The notes beneath the pieces are model-generated. The model had not been told where the DNA came from, searched no databases, and worked only from the letters and a program-made list of their open reading frames with translations. Of a stretch of 64,000 nucleotides of DNA, positions 42,624-51,960 are shown in pieces. How positions within the stretch are numbered: the first letter of the stretch is position 1; each line of letters begins with the position of its first letter. The translations under genes were made by a program, and so were the position numbers. Source of the stretch: an uncultured Castellaniella sp. (GTDB taxonomy: Bacteria > Pseudomonadota > Gammaproteobacteria > Burkholderiales > Burkholderiaceae_B); assembly GCF_937988725.1 (NCBI RefSeq), contig NZ_CALKHS010000004.1:124001-188000 (forward strand), written 5' to 3'.

Positions 42624-43754
42624 ATGAAGAAGGGCCTGCTGTTTTTCATCGCGGCGCTATGCCTGGGTGCGACGCAGCGGGCCGGGGCCGTAGAGGTCAA
42701 CTTAGGCGGCCGCCTGCATCTCGATTATGCGGCGAGCCAGGCCGATGCCCGGGCGATCGACAAGCACTTCCTTGTGCGCCGCGCAAAGCTGGGTCTGGAT
42801 GGCAGGTTCAACGAGGATTGGTCTTTTGAAGTCGCCTACGATTTTGCCGATGTTTTCGATGCCACCGAAGACGGCATCTACAAGGGCGACAACAAGTTCA
42901 GGAACGGTTTTGACGACATCGTGCTGCAGTACGACGGCTGGCGGTTCGCCGATCTCGCGTTTGGACAGTTCAAAGTTCCGTTCGGGTTGGAGGAACTGAC
43001 GAGTTCAAACAATATCAGCTTCATCGAGCGCGCGTTGCCCAGCGATGCATTCGGGCCATCGCGGCGTGTCGGTATCGGCCTGAACAGCAGCCATGATCAC
43101 TATACGGTTGCGGCCATGGGCTTTGGCAAGTCGTTCAGCGACGACGATCGGGGCCACGGCGTCGCCGCGCGGTTCACCTACGCGCCCATCAATACGCCTG
43201 CCCGTCTGCTCCATTTTGGCGTGGCCGGCGTGATCGAGCGTCCCCGGGGGGATGTGAAGTTCAGCACGAGGCCGGAGTCCAAGGCATCGGATATCAGACT
43301 CGTGAGCACCGGCGATCTGGACGACGTCCACCGGATCGATCGGATTGGGCTGGAAGCCGCTTGGCGGTCCGGCCCGTTTTCGGTGCAGGCGGAGTGGATG
43401 CGCGCCGCGGTGGGCCGTGATGATGGCCGTGCCGATGCCCACCTGCAGGGGTGGTATGTCATGGGGAGTTGGGTCCTCACGGGGGAATCGCGCGAATACA
43501 AAAACGGCCGGTTCAAGGGCGTGTCCGCCGGCCGCCCGGGCGGCGCGTGGGAGTTGACCACGCGTTACAGCAATGTGGATCTCGACGATGCCGACGTGCG
43601 CGGAGGCGCCGAAGAGAACTTCGCGCTTGGACTCAATTACTATGTGAACAGGCATCTGCGCATCATGGCCAACTACATCAAGGCGCGCAGTGAGCGAAAG
43701 GGCAAGAGCGATTCTCCGGATATTTTGCTGGTTCGCATGCAATTGGCGTTCTAG
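42624..43754 (+). CDS. Phosphate/polyphosphate-selective porin (OprP/OprO family)
   Basis: An outer-membrane beta-barrel of about 376 residues with signal peptide MKKGLLFFIAALCLGATQRAGA. The core LVRRAKLGLDGRFNEDWSFEVAYDF, then FGQFKVPFGLEELTSSNNISFIERALP, are hallmarks of phosphate-selective porins O and P. The C-terminus ends in Phe as expected for outer-membrane insertion. OprP takes up phosphate and OprO pyro-/polyphosphate in Pseudomonas; selectivity here is unknown. Start 42624 has a GGGGG site and a normal signal peptide; ATG 42603, overlapping the previous stop (ATGA), is an alternative. Confidence 0.87.
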   Translation: MKKGLLFFIAALCLGATQRAGAVEVNLGGRLHLDYAASQADARAIDKHFLVRRAKLGLDGRFNEDWSFEVAYDFADVFDATEDGIYKGDNKFRNGFDDIVLQYDGWRFADLAFGQFKVPFGLEELTSSNNISFIERALPSDAFGPSRRVGIGLNSSHDHYTVAAMGFGKSFSDDDRGHGVAARFTYAPINTPARLLHFGVAGVIERPRGDVKFSTRPESKASDIRLVSTGDLDDVHRIDRIGLEAAWRSGPFSVQAEWMRAAVGRDDGRADAHLQGWYVMGSWVLTGESREYKNGRFKGVSAGRPGGAWELTTRYSNVDLDDADVRGGAEENFALGLNYYVNRHLRIMANYIKARSERKGKSDSPDILLVRMQLAF

Positions 43755-43786
43755 CGGGAAGCAGGGTGCGGCCTGAGGAGGCGATA

Positions 43787-45142
43787 TTGGCTAGAACGAG
43801 AATACTGATTGTCGACGACGAGGACAGCATTCGTTTCGGCATGCGCGATTTCCTGGAGGCGCGGGGATACAGCGTGGCCGATGCCGATAGCTGCCAGAAG
43901 GCCCGGGAGCTGTTCGAGGCGTCGTCGCCGGACGTGGCGATCGTGGATTATCGCTTGCATGACGGCAGCGCAATGGAGCTGCTACGGGATTTCAAGCAGA
44001 TCGATCCCGACGTGCCTCTCATCGTGCTGACGGCCTATGGATCGATCGACTTGGCTGTGCAGGCGGTCAAGGAAGGGGCGGAGCAATTCCTGACCAAGCC
44101 GATCGAAATGCCGGCGCTGCATGTCATCCTCAAACGGATTCTGGTGAACCGGCGATTGCAGCGGCAACAGCAAGTCGTGACGACGCGCGAAAACCGCGAG
44201 CGGGTGGACCCGCTGGCGGGCGAGAGCCCGGCCATGAGGGATCTGGCCGCCCAACTGCACAAGATCGCGGCTGCCGACAGTCCGATCCTTATCCTGGGAG
44301 AAACCGGTACGGGCAAGAGCCTGCTGGCGAAATGGCTGCACCATCACGGGCCGCGTGCCGATGAGCCCTTCGTGGACCTCAACTGCGCTGGCTTATCGTC
44401 CGAATTTCTCGAAACGGAACTGTTCGGTCATGAGAAAGGCGCCTTTACCGGAGCAAGCGCCACGAAGCAGGGCTTGCTGGAGATCGCCGACGGCGGAACC
44501 GTCTTTCTCGACGAGATTGGTGACGTCGATCCACGGGTGCAACCCAAGCTGCTCAAGGTGTTGGAGGAAAAGCGCTTCAGGCGCCTGGGCGCCGTGCGTG
44601 AACGCGATGTCGATATCGCGCTGATCGCGGCCACGCATCAGGATCTCGGCGGCCGGGTGAAGGAGGGCTCGTTCCGTAGCGATCTTTACTTCCGGATCAG
44701 TAGCATCCCGCTCAGGATGCCGGCATTGCGGGAGCGCAAGGACGACATCCCGCTGCTGGCCGGCGCGCTCCTGGCTCGCCTGGCCTCGAACAAGGGGCGG
44801 GATATGCGGCTGACGGTGGACGCGCTGCAGGCGTTGCGCGAGTACGCGTGGCCCGGAAACATCCGGGAGTTGCGCAACGTGCTCGAGCGTGCCGTGCTGT
44901 TATGCAATGGCGACACCATTACACGTCGCGATCTGCGATTCGAGCCCGCGCCGGTCCCCATGGGAGGACATGCCACGAACCTCACCTTGCAGCAAGTCGA
45001 GCGCCTGCATATCGAAAACGTTTTGCGCGAATTGGGAGGCAAGGTCGAACAGGCGTCGTTGCGGCTCGGAGTTCCGCGCAGCACGCTCTATCAAAAGATC
45101 AAAACGCACGGCATTGTTGTGGCGCAGAACGACATGGGCTGA
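43787..45142 (+). CDS. Sigma-54-dependent response regulator (NtrC family)
   Basis: A 451-residue activator. The receiver domain (1-120) has acidic D10/D11, phospho-acceptor D54, T82 and K104. The AAA+ domain carries Walker A GETGTGKSLLAKW, the sigma-54-contacting GAFTGA loop, DEIGD and the R-finger region. The C-terminal Fis-type HTH is VEQASLRLGVPRSTLYQKI. The likely start is TTG 43787 preceded by GAGGAGG; GTG 43766 is an alternative. It should activate the -24/-12 promoter at 40052 and is encoded in the same gene run, so autoregulation is likely. The GAFTGA motif is intact. Confidence 0.93.
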   Translation: MARTRILIVDDEDSIRFGMRDFLEARGYSVADADSCQKARELFEASSPDVAIVDYRLHDGSAMELLRDFKQIDPDVPLIVLTAYGSIDLAVQAVKEGAEQFLTKPIEMPALHVILKRILVNRRLQRQQQVVTTRENRERVDPLAGESPAMRDLAAQLHKIAAADSPILILGETGTGKSLLAKWLHHHGPRADEPFVDLNCAGLSSEFLETELFGHEKGAFTGASATKQGLLEIADGGTVFLDEIGDVDPRVQPKLLKVLEEKRFRRLGAVRERDVDIALIAATHQDLGGRVKEGSFRSDLYFRISSIPLRMPALRERKDDIPLLAGALLARLASNKGRDMRLTVDALQALREYAWPGNIRELRNVLERAVLLCNGDTITRRDLRFEPAPVPMGGHATNLTLQQVERLHIENVLRELGGKVEQASLRLGVPRSTLYQKIKTHGIVVAQNDMG

Positions 45143-45206
45143 GTTGGCCTCCTTGGTGGCCGCCTTCCGCAGCACAACGCCCCGGTACTACGCAAGGCGA
45201 TACATC

Positions 45207-47126
45207 ATGGTCAAGGTAAAGATCTACGCTGGGATAGCAGTCATCGTTGTCTTCGGTGTGCTGTCGATGCTGTATGTCTATAGCGGCCTGGACGAGGTCG
45301 TGAGACATCTGACCAAGCTCGAACGGATCGATGCGCCGTTCAGCATCGCGGCCATCGAGATGGAAAAGAATGCCGGAGAATACGCATTGGGCGTGCTGCA
45401 ATACATCGTTCAGCCGCTTGCGGACATTCGTGCCGAGACTCAAAAGGACAGCGACGATTTCGTCAGGTATCACGCCAGCTACATGCGCCTGGGGAAAAGC
45501 GAAAGGGAACTGGAACTGGGACACCATCTCGCCGAGGACTACCGCCGTCTCAAGAGAATCGGCACGGCGCTGATGGACAAGCGGGACATGCTGAACGCCG
45601 CTTTCGATCACATCAACGGACAGCTGGAGCAGATCGACAACATCGCCGACCACCAGATGCTGCCGGCGGCGCCGAACCATGAGCCCGTGCGAAGCCAGAC
45701 CTTGGCGGCCATTGCGAACATAGAGGCGGAAGCAGCCGAGGTGGGATTCTGGCTGTCCGCATTTCAGCTGAGGCGGACGGAAGTTGCGGAGCAGCGCGTG
45801 TTCGAAAAACTGGTCGAGCTTGAAGATGCGATAGCCGCATACCGCGCCCTGCCGTTGGACGCGCAGGAACGAGAACTCGGCGAAACGGCGGAAGCGCTGC
45901 GCACGAGAATCGAAACCGGCATCGACGAACTGAATTCAGGAGAAGCCGCCATCAGTTCGCTCGTCAAAGAGTTCACGAGGTTGCAGGTTCATATGGACGC
46001 CATCTCCGACGAGGAGATCGAGCCGCTCGCGGCCAAGGGCCTGACTAAACCGCAGCAGGAGGCGGACCAGACTGCAGTGCGGGTGCTCACTATGCTGCGG
46101 TATGCGGTTCCCGGCTACATCCTGATTGCGTTGACTGTGAGCGGACTGCTCATCCTTTCGATCGTTCGACCCTTGAAGAAACTGGCACTGGGAACCAAGG
46201 CCATCGGCGCAGGCGATCTCGAGTACCGCATCGCGGAGCATGGCAAGGACGAGTTCGACGAACTGGCGCGGCAGTTCAACCGGATGGTGGCGCAATTGCA
46301 GGAAAGCACCGTATCCAGGGCGCTGCTGGAAGACAGTGAGCGGAAGCTGCGCGTGACGGTTTCTCAATTGCGCAAAGAAATCTCGGAGCATGAGCTGTCT
46401 GAACGGGAAAGAGAGAAACTGCGGGCCAAACTGCGGCGCAGCGAAGCCATGGCGGCGATGGGAAGTCTGATCGCTGGTGTCGCCCACGAAGTACGAAATC
46501 CGCTGTTCGGCATTTCCTCGACGTTGGACGCGATGGAGATCAGCCCGGCCGAAGGCAAGGTGAGCGGCCGCTACCGGGAAGTGCTGCGCCGCGAAGTGAA
46601 CAGGCTGAACCAACTGATGACCGATCTGTTGGAATACGGCAGGCCGCCGACAGAGGAATTCACGGCGGGGCGGCTCAGCAAGGTCATTGCCGAGGCCGTG
46701 CGCGTCTGCCGGCCGGCCGCGCAAGCCGCGGGAGTCGCCATCGTAAACGAAGCGGTTGCCTATAACGGCATGATGCAGATGAACCACGGCCGCTTGCTGC
46801 AGGTATTTGTGAATCTGATCGAAAATGCGGTTCAACATACACCCGCCGGCACCGAGGTGCTCATCACGGCGGAGCGGGCGCCGGATGAAGACGGACAGTC
46901 GTGGGTCGAGTGCCGCATCAAAGATTGTGGCGTGGGCTTCGTGCCGCAGGAACTGCCCCTCGTCTTCGATCCGTTTTTCACGCGGCGCAGCAAGGGCACC
47001 GGTTTGGGACTGGCCATCGTGCAACGCATTGTCGACGAACATAAAGGCTCGATCGTTCCCTGCAACGGCGCGGAAGGGGGTGCGATCATGATTTTGCGTC
47101 TTCCTGTCATGGCGGTGGCGGCCTAG
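45207..47126 (+). CDS. Membrane sensor histidine kinase (NtrB-like partner)
   Basis: A 639-residue kinase: membrane helix about 7-27; a large helical periplasmic sensor (30-297); a second helix (300-320); HAMP; a coiled-coil linker (about 365-412); the phospho-acceptor region GSLIAGVAHEVRNPLFGISS with H427; and the HATPase domain with N box QVFVNLIENAVQHTP, G1 DCGVGF and GTGLGLAIVQRIV. It lies 64 bp after the response-regulator gene and is its probable partner. The four-helix-like periplasmic domain suggests sensing of a small ligand or envelope state; the signal, perhaps phosphate-related, is unknown. Start ATG 45207. Confidence 0.92.
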   Translation: MVKVKIYAGIAVIVVFGVLSMLYVYSGLDEVVRHLTKLERIDAPFSIAAIEMEKNAGEYALGVLQYIVQPLADIRAETQKDSDDFVRYHASYMRLGKSERELELGHHLAEDYRRLKRIGTALMDKRDMLNAAFDHINGQLEQIDNIADHQMLPAAPNHEPVRSQTLAAIANIEAEAAEVGFWLSAFQLRRTEVAEQRVFEKLVELEDAIAAYRALPLDAQERELGETAEALRTRIETGIDELNSGEAAISSLVKEFTRLQVHMDAISDEEIEPLAAKGLTKPQQEADQTAVRVLTMLRYAVPGYILIALTVSGLLILSIVRPLKKLALGTKAIGAGDLEYRIAEHGKDEFDELARQFNRMVAQLQESTVSRALLEDSERKLRVTVSQLRKEISEHELSEREREKLRAKLRRSEAMAAMGSLIAGVAHEVRNPLFGISSTLDAMEISPAEGKVSGRYREVLRREVNRLNQLMTDLLEYGRPPTEEFTAGRLSKVIAEAVRVCRPAAQAAGVAIVNEAVAYNGMMQMNHGRLLQVFVNLIENAVQHTPAGTEVLITAERAPDEDGQSWVECRIKDCGVGFVPQELPLVFDPFFTRRSKGTGLGLAIVQRIVDEHKGSIVPCNGAEGGAIMILRLPVMAVAA

Positions 47127-47286
47127 GCGATCCGCCTTTGCGGAGATCTGGCCGCTGTTGCCGTGAACGGTGTACCTGTTCGTCGGTCCCGCCCCGGACC
47201 AAGCCAATGCCGGGTGACGCGGTTGTCCGTCCGGCCTTCTCGCATTGAAGTACCCTGTAGCCTGTCTCAAGACTCGTACGACACGC

Positions 47287-48330
47287 ATGCAAGGCGATCT
47301 TTTCGGAGACGTAGTTTCTCCGCCTCCGTCCGATGCGACATCCCCTGCGGATTCCCCATCCCCCGCCAGCCGGCGCGCGGCCAAGGTGCGCCCCGCGCTC
47401 GCCGCCGAAGCCTGGCGCGAACTGGCGCGGCAGCTTCCGGCGCAGGTGCGTTTCGGCGCCTCCACCTGGTCCTACCCGGGCTGGGAGGGCCTGGTCTGGG
47501 ACGGGGAATACGACCCGAGCGTCCTGTCGAAGCACGGGCTGGGCGCCTACCACCGGCATCCGCTGTTGCGCACGATCTGCGTGGATCGCAGCTTCTGGCG
47601 TCCGCTGACGGCGGGCCAGTATGCCGCCTACGCGGCCCAGGTCGACGAGGACTTCCGCTTCGTCGTCAAATGCCCGGCCGGCGTCACCGATGCCCAGGTG
47701 CGCGGCGACGAGGGCAAGGCGCTCAAGCCCAATCCGGACTTTCTCGATCCGCGTCTGGCGGTCGAACACTTCGTGCGGCCGACCCTGGATGGCCTGGGCG
47801 TCAAGCTGGGCGTGCTCGTCTTCCAGTTGAGTCCGCTGCCCTGGGCCTGGCTCGGTCGCCCCCAGGCGCTGCTGGAAAGACTGGGACTGATGCTGGCCGC
47901 CGTCCGGGACGCCTTGTCCGGGCGGACCTCCGTGATCGTCGCGGTGGAAGTCCGGGATCCGGAGCTCCTGGGTCAGGCGCTGGTGGACACGCTCAAGGCC
48001 CAGGGCGCCACCTTCTGCCTGGGCCTGCACGGCAAGATGCCGCCGATCCAGGACCAGTTGCCCCTGCTGCGCGCCTTGTGGCCGGGGCCGCTGGTCTGCC
48101 GGTGGAGCCTGAATCGCGTCTTCGGCGCGTACGGCTACGCCGATGCGCAGAAAAAGCACGACCCCTTCAATGCGATTCTCAGCGAGGATCCCCACACCCG
48201 CGCCGTGCTGGCGCGCACGATCCGCGGCATCGCGGGCGCGGGCCAGCCGGCCTATGTGACCGTCAGCAACGATGCCGAGGGCTGCGCGCCGCTCTCCATC
48301 CAGATGCTCGCCCAGGCCGTCGCGGGGTAG
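47287..48330 (+). CDS. DUF72 family protein
   Basis: A 347-residue TIM-barrel-like protein of the YecE/DUF72 family: VRFGASTWSYPGWEGLVWDGEY, then a conserved core around FRFVVKCPAGVTDAQVRGDE and VAVEVRDPELLG. No catalytic role is established for the family. An N-terminal extension of about 55 Pro/Ser/Ala-rich residues precedes the domain. ATG 47287 is chosen because upstream sequence lacks family similarity. The 160 bp separating it from the kinase gene suggest an independent unit. Confidence 0.85.
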   Translation: MQGDLFGDVVSPPPSDATSPADSPSPASRRAAKVRPALAAEAWRELARQLPAQVRFGASTWSYPGWEGLVWDGEYDPSVLSKHGLGAYHRHPLLRTICVDRSFWRPLTAGQYAAYAAQVDEDFRFVVKCPAGVTDAQVRGDEGKALKPNPDFLDPRLAVEHFVRPTLDGLGVKLGVLVFQLSPLPWAWLGRPQALLERLGLMLAAVRDALSGRTSVIVAVEVRDPELLGQALVDTLKAQGATFCLGLHGKMPPIQDQLPLLRALWPGPLVCRWSLNRVFGAYGYADAQKKHDPFNAILSEDPHTRAVLARTIRGIAGAGQPAYVTVSNDAEGCAPLSIQMLAQAVAG

Positions 48331-48382
48331 GGCGTGCGCATTGCCGCGGGTCGACGGCGACGAGCGCTGGACCCGGGCCCCG

Positions 48383-49879
48383 CTACTGACCGTTCAGGTA
48401 GGAGGCGAAGCGCTTCTTCGGATCGTATTGCGCGTGCACGGACTGCAGCTTCGCCCACTTCTCGTCGGAGAAGCATTCCTTCGCCATATGGGGGAAATGC
48501 GTGAGGTCGATCTCGTTGATGTAGTAGCCCTTGATGAAGGGTTTGAGGTCTTCGTAGAGTTCGTCCATCAGGGCGTAGTTCTTCTGGACGTCCTCGTTGG
48601 TCGTGCCGATCAGGTACCAGGACACGTAGTGGTCGGCTTTGTAGGTGAAGCTGCAGGGTTCCGGCACGGTCGGGTTGCAGCCCAGCACCGAGAAGCCGAA
48701 CGAGCGCGGGTCCAGCGACTTGGCCGCCAGTTTCTCGCCGAGGATCCGCAGGGCCTTGTCCGGCGTGTCGGTGAACAGCGCGACTTCGCTGGTCCGGTAT
48801 TCGCTGTAAAAGTCCGTGGAAAGCTGGCTGTAGAGATCCAGGTAGTCCAGGGGCTGGTTCTTGACGGGGTTGGAGACCGCCAGCTTGCCCACGCCGCTTT
48901 CGGTGAAGACCTTGGCGGCGTCCTGCGCGTCGGCTTCGGTCGCGCCATAGGAAAAGATGTTGACGGCCCAGTGCCATCCCTGTTTGTCGGGCGGCGTTCC
49001 GGGCGGATTGAAGCGGCCCAGGGCGCCCAGCACTTCGGAGCGGTTCTTGCTGGCGGGCAGGAGCTTGAGAAACTCGGGCACCGCCTTGTCCAGGGTGTCC
49101 AGCGTGAAGAAATAGGTGTTCTTCACGATCTTGGGGGCCTGATGCAGCTGCAGCTTGTAGCGCAGGACGATGCCGAAGAAGCCCGGGCCCACGCCGCGCA
49201 TTGCCGCATACAGATCGGTGTGTTCTGTGGGGGAGATGGTGACGACCTGTCCGCTGGCCAGCACGACTTCGGCGGCCAGGACCGATGCGCAGCCCATGCC
49301 CCACGCGGGCATGTTCCACCCCATGCCGCCGCCCAGCAGATAGCCGCCGATGGTCACGAATCCCGTGTGCGCCGAAGGAAAGGCCAGGCCCTTGGCATAG
49401 GTCTTCTTGTTCAGCGGCTCGCTCAGGACGCCGGGGCCGGCCCAGACCGTCTTGTTGGCTTCGTCGATGTCTTCGATGGTGTCGAACAGCGCCATGTCCA
49501 CGGTGATGGCATCCTGCGCCAGCACGGTGTTGGAAATGTTGTGCCCGGAACTGCGGGCCACCACCTGGATGCCGTGCTTGTTGGCGTAGTCCATCAGCAG
49601 GACGACGTCTTCCTTGCTGGTGGGGCGGGCGAACATCGCCGGAAATACATCCTTGGGCTTGATGCGGTACCAGGTCATGGACCAGAGCCAGCCCAGATAG
49701 CCCGAGTCGCTGCGCGTGACGATCTCCCCCTTGAACCCGGCCAGCGCGGCGGGACGGGCCGTGGACGAAACCTGGCCGGCCCCCGCTTTTGCCAGGGCCG
49801 TGCCGATCTGGAAGGGCGCGGCGGCCGCAAGACCGGCGAGCTTGAGAAATGAACGTCGAAGGAACGGGGTGTTTTTCAT
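48383..49879 (-). CDS. Exported FAD-linked oxidase (berberine-bridge-enzyme-like)
   Basis: A 498-residue oxidoreductase with a Tat-like signal (RRSFLKLAGLAAAAPF) and an FAD_binding_4 domain. HGIQVVARSSGHNISNT has the His that attaches FAD in this group, followed by VWAGPGVLSEPLNKK and FVTIGGYLLGGGMGWN. The second covalent site Cys of plant BBE enzymes is absent. The C-terminal YDPKKRFASY fits a BBE-type ending. It probably oxidises a sugar, alcohol or aromatic compound in the periplasm. The dihaem cytochrome gene lies directly upstream on the same strand and is a likely electron acceptor. ATG 49879 has GAGG 8 bases before it. Confidence 0.85.
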   Translation of the reverse strand: MKNTPFLRRSFLKLAGLAAAAPFQIGTALAKAGAGQVSSTARPAALAGFKGEIVTRSDSGYLGWLWSMTWYRIKPKDVFPAMFARPTSKEDVVLLMDYANKHGIQVVARSSGHNISNTVLAQDAITVDMALFDTIEDIDEANKTVWAGPGVLSEPLNKKTYAKGLAFPSAHTGFVTIGGYLLGGGMGWNMPAWGMGCASVLAAEVVLASGQVVTISPTEHTDLYAAMRGVGPGFFGIVLRYKLQLHQAPKIVKNTYFFTLDTLDKAVPEFLKLLPASKNRSEVLGALGRFNPPGTPPDKQGWHWAVNIFSYGATEADAQDAAKVFTESGVGKLAVSNPVKNQPLDYLDLYSQLSTDFYSEYRTSEVALFTDTPDKALRILGEKLAAKSLDPRSFGFSVLGCNPTVPEPCSFTYKADHYVSWYLIGTTNEDVQKNYALMDELYEDLKPFIKGYYINEIDLTHFPHMAKECFSDEKWAKLQSVHAQYDPKKRFASYLNGQ

Positions 49880-49969
49880 GCCTTGTGCCTCATGCATCAT
49901 GTCCGCTTGGCGGCATCCGCCCGAGGGATGCCGTGGATATCGACGGCCGTCTGAAGACGGCCGGAGTTC

Positions 49970-50611
49970 TTATTTTTTGCCCGGCGCGAGAGGGGGCAAT
50001 GAACTGAAATACCGGGCCAGCGCGTCGATGTCCTGGTCGCTGAGGGATTGGACCATCGCCTGCATGGTCGGGTTCTTGCGTGCGCCGGTCTTGAATGCGT
50101 GTATCTGGGCGGCCAGATACACGGGTCTTTGCCCGTGCAGGAAAGGCGCGTCGGGCAGGGCCGCGTTGTCGTGGCATGCCATGCAGGCGGCGGCGGAAGC
50201 GGGCGCCTTGGCGGTCTGGCCGGCGCCGGACTCCGGACGGGGCTGGGCAGGCGCTTGCGCGCTCATGTAGGCGGCCAGGGTCTTGATGTCGGCATCGCTG
50301 AGATTCGCGACGATGGGCGCCATCATCGGGTGCTTGCGGGCGCCCGATTTGAAATCCTCGAGCTGTTTCAGCAGGTAAGCCTGCTTCTGGCCGGCCAGGC
50401 TGGGCCAGTCGTCATAAACCGCTTGTCCGTTGGGGCCATGGCATGCGAAGCACTGGGCGGCAACCGCCGGAATGGACGTCACGCCCGAAGGGTATGCATC
50501 ATGGTCCGACGGGATGTATCCGCTGCCGGCGAAGGCGCTGAAGCTACAGCTTAAGGCGGCCGTGATCAGGACCGCGGTGAGGCGGCGATGCCCCTGGGTT
50601 TCATTGTGCAT
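49970..50611 (-). CDS. Dihaem cytochrome c (c4-like)
   Basis: A 213-residue periplasmic protein with a signal peptide (cleaved near FAFAG, residue 29) and two class I cytochrome domains. The haem motifs are CFACH (near 54) and CMACH (near 143), each followed by a distal Met region (HPMMAPI and NPTMQAM) and an SD.DI..LA.Y helix. It would carry electrons from the FAD oxidase encoded 90 bp downstream to the respiratory chain. Confidence 0.92.
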   Translation of the reverse strand: MHNETQGHRRLTAVLITAALSCSFSAFAGSGYIPSDHDAYPSGVTSIPAVAAQCFACHGPNGQAVYDDWPSLAGQKQAYLLKQLEDFKSGARKHPMMAPIVANLSDADIKTLAAYMSAQAPAQPRPESGAGQTAKAPASAAACMACHDNAALPDAPFLHGQRPVYLAAQIHAFKTGARKNPTMQAMVQSLSDQDIDALARYFSSLPPLAPGKK

Positions 50612-50801
50612 TCAAATGCTCTCTTTTATCCGTCCCTGTGGAGGCCGTGACGGCATGCGAGGGACCTGCTTCTGATGACGTCGAGCCATACCCTGGGGCT
50701 TGTCGAAAGGGATGGCCAGAACGTTTTAACCCTGAAGGATCTTAGCATGCGCCTGTATCGGCAAGGTCCGGAATCCCGGCGCCTGGCCTGGATCCGCCGT
50801 C

Positions 50802-51074
50802 CTACGGTCGCCGGGCGCGACACGCCAGCTTGACCCAGGGGGCGGCATGGAAGACGCCCATCAGCAGGTACATGAAGCTCATGCCGCTCAGGGGCGATGC
50901 GCCCGTCATGCCCAGGCAGGTGATCGGCTCCGCGCCGCCCGGAATCGCCGTCAGCAGCGCCATCAGCGCGAATGTCGGCGTCGCGGCGAGATGCAGCCAC
51001 TCCGGCAGGCCCGGCCTGCGGTCGTCCGGCGGGCTTGCCTCGCCGGCCTGGCCCTTGCGATGGATCCCGATCAT
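50802..51074 (-). CDS. Small hypothetical membrane protein
   Basis: A 90-residue protein with two hydrophobic helices (about 25-45 and 63-83) and a short polar N-terminus. AGGAGA lies 6 bases before ATG 51074, which supports translation. It follows the DUF899 gene by 20 bp on the same strand, so the two are probably co-transcribed. I do not recognise a family. About 190 bp without a gene separate it from the cytochrome gene. Confidence 0.65.
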   Translation of the reverse strand: MIGIHRKGQAGEASPPDDRRPGLPEWLHLAATPTFALMALLTAIPGGAEPITCLGMTGASPLSGMSFMYLLMGVFHAAPWVKLACRARRP

Positions 51075-51094
51075 CCCGTTTCTCCTGGGCGGCG

Positions 51095-51874
51095 TCAGCC
51101 GCAGCACCCGTGCTTGACGGCGTCCAACAGGCCGTCGATCGAGCCGGACTCCGTAGGGGCCTCCGCTTCCGGCTCGTAGCGGTCGTGATGGCGGACCCAT
51201 TCCATCTTGTATTCCACATCCCTTTCGTCGCGGCCTTTGGGGGTGAGGTCGAGCATCCGGTAGGCGCCCATCATGTCTTCCACGCCGCGGCCATAGCGCG
51301 AATAGGTGTGGAAGACCTCGCCCGCGTCGTCCCTGAAGAAGACGCTGATGCCCGGCCACTCCTCGTACGCGTAGGGCCAGCCGCCGTAGTTGTAGTCGAC
51401 GTGGCCGCTGGCCACTTCCTCGGGCGTGAAACTGACTTTGAAGTCGTAGTTGAAGTCTGTGCCGTGCGAAGACGCCCAGGTGAATCGCCATCCCATCCGC
51501 CGGCGGAAGCGCTCGATCTCGGAAAGCGGCGCGCGGGAGACGGCCGCGAAGGTGATGTCTCGATGGGCCAGGTGCACGATCATGCCGTCGTTGTGGTCGG
51601 CCATGAAGGAGCAGCTCGGACACCCCTGTTCCCAGCCGGGGGCGAACATGAAATGCTGGATGAGCAGCTGGTGGCGGCCCTCGAACAGATCGGCGAGCGA
51701 ACGCGGACCGGCGGGCGTGTCGAAGACGTAGTCCTTGTCGATGCGGACCCAGGGCAGCGCCCGCCGCTGCCGCGCCAGTTCGTCGCTCCTGCGCGTGAGA
51801 TCCTTCTCGGCCGCCAGCAATCTGACGCGCGCCGCGATCCATTCCTCGCGTGTTACGGTTTCATGTGCGATCAT
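51095..51874 (-). CDS. DUF899 family thioredoxin-like protein
   Basis: A 259-residue protein of the DUF899 family. LPWVRIDKDYVFDTPAGPRSLADLFEGR is followed by LLIQHFMFAPGWEQGCPSCSFMADH, where GCPSCS sits at the thioredoxin active-site position, and by SSHGTDFNYDFKVSF and EWPGISVFFRD. The fold suggests a redox role but the reaction is unknown. It ends with a Gly/Cys tail (HGCCG). It is divergent from the regulator-like gene at 51961, 86 bp away. Confidence 0.9.
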   Translation of the reverse strand: MIAHETVTREEWIAARVRLLAAEKDLTRRSDELARQRRALPWVRIDKDYVFDTPAGPRSLADLFEGRHQLLIQHFMFAPGWEQGCPSCSFMADHNDGMIVHLAHRDITFAAVSRAPLSEIERFRRRMGWRFTWASSHGTDFNYDFKVSFTPEEVASGHVDYNYGGWPYAYEEWPGISVFFRDDAGEVFHTYSRYGRGVEDMMGAYRMLDLTPKGRDERDVEYKMEWVRHHDRYEPEAEAPTESGSIDGLLDAVKHGCCG

Positions 51875-51960
51875 CGTTTCGCTCCTTCAATGTCATCAGG
51901 TCATTGAAGCGTAGTGCCTCTCGGCGACCCCAGGGGAGTGACAAGTTTGGCGGGAATCCG

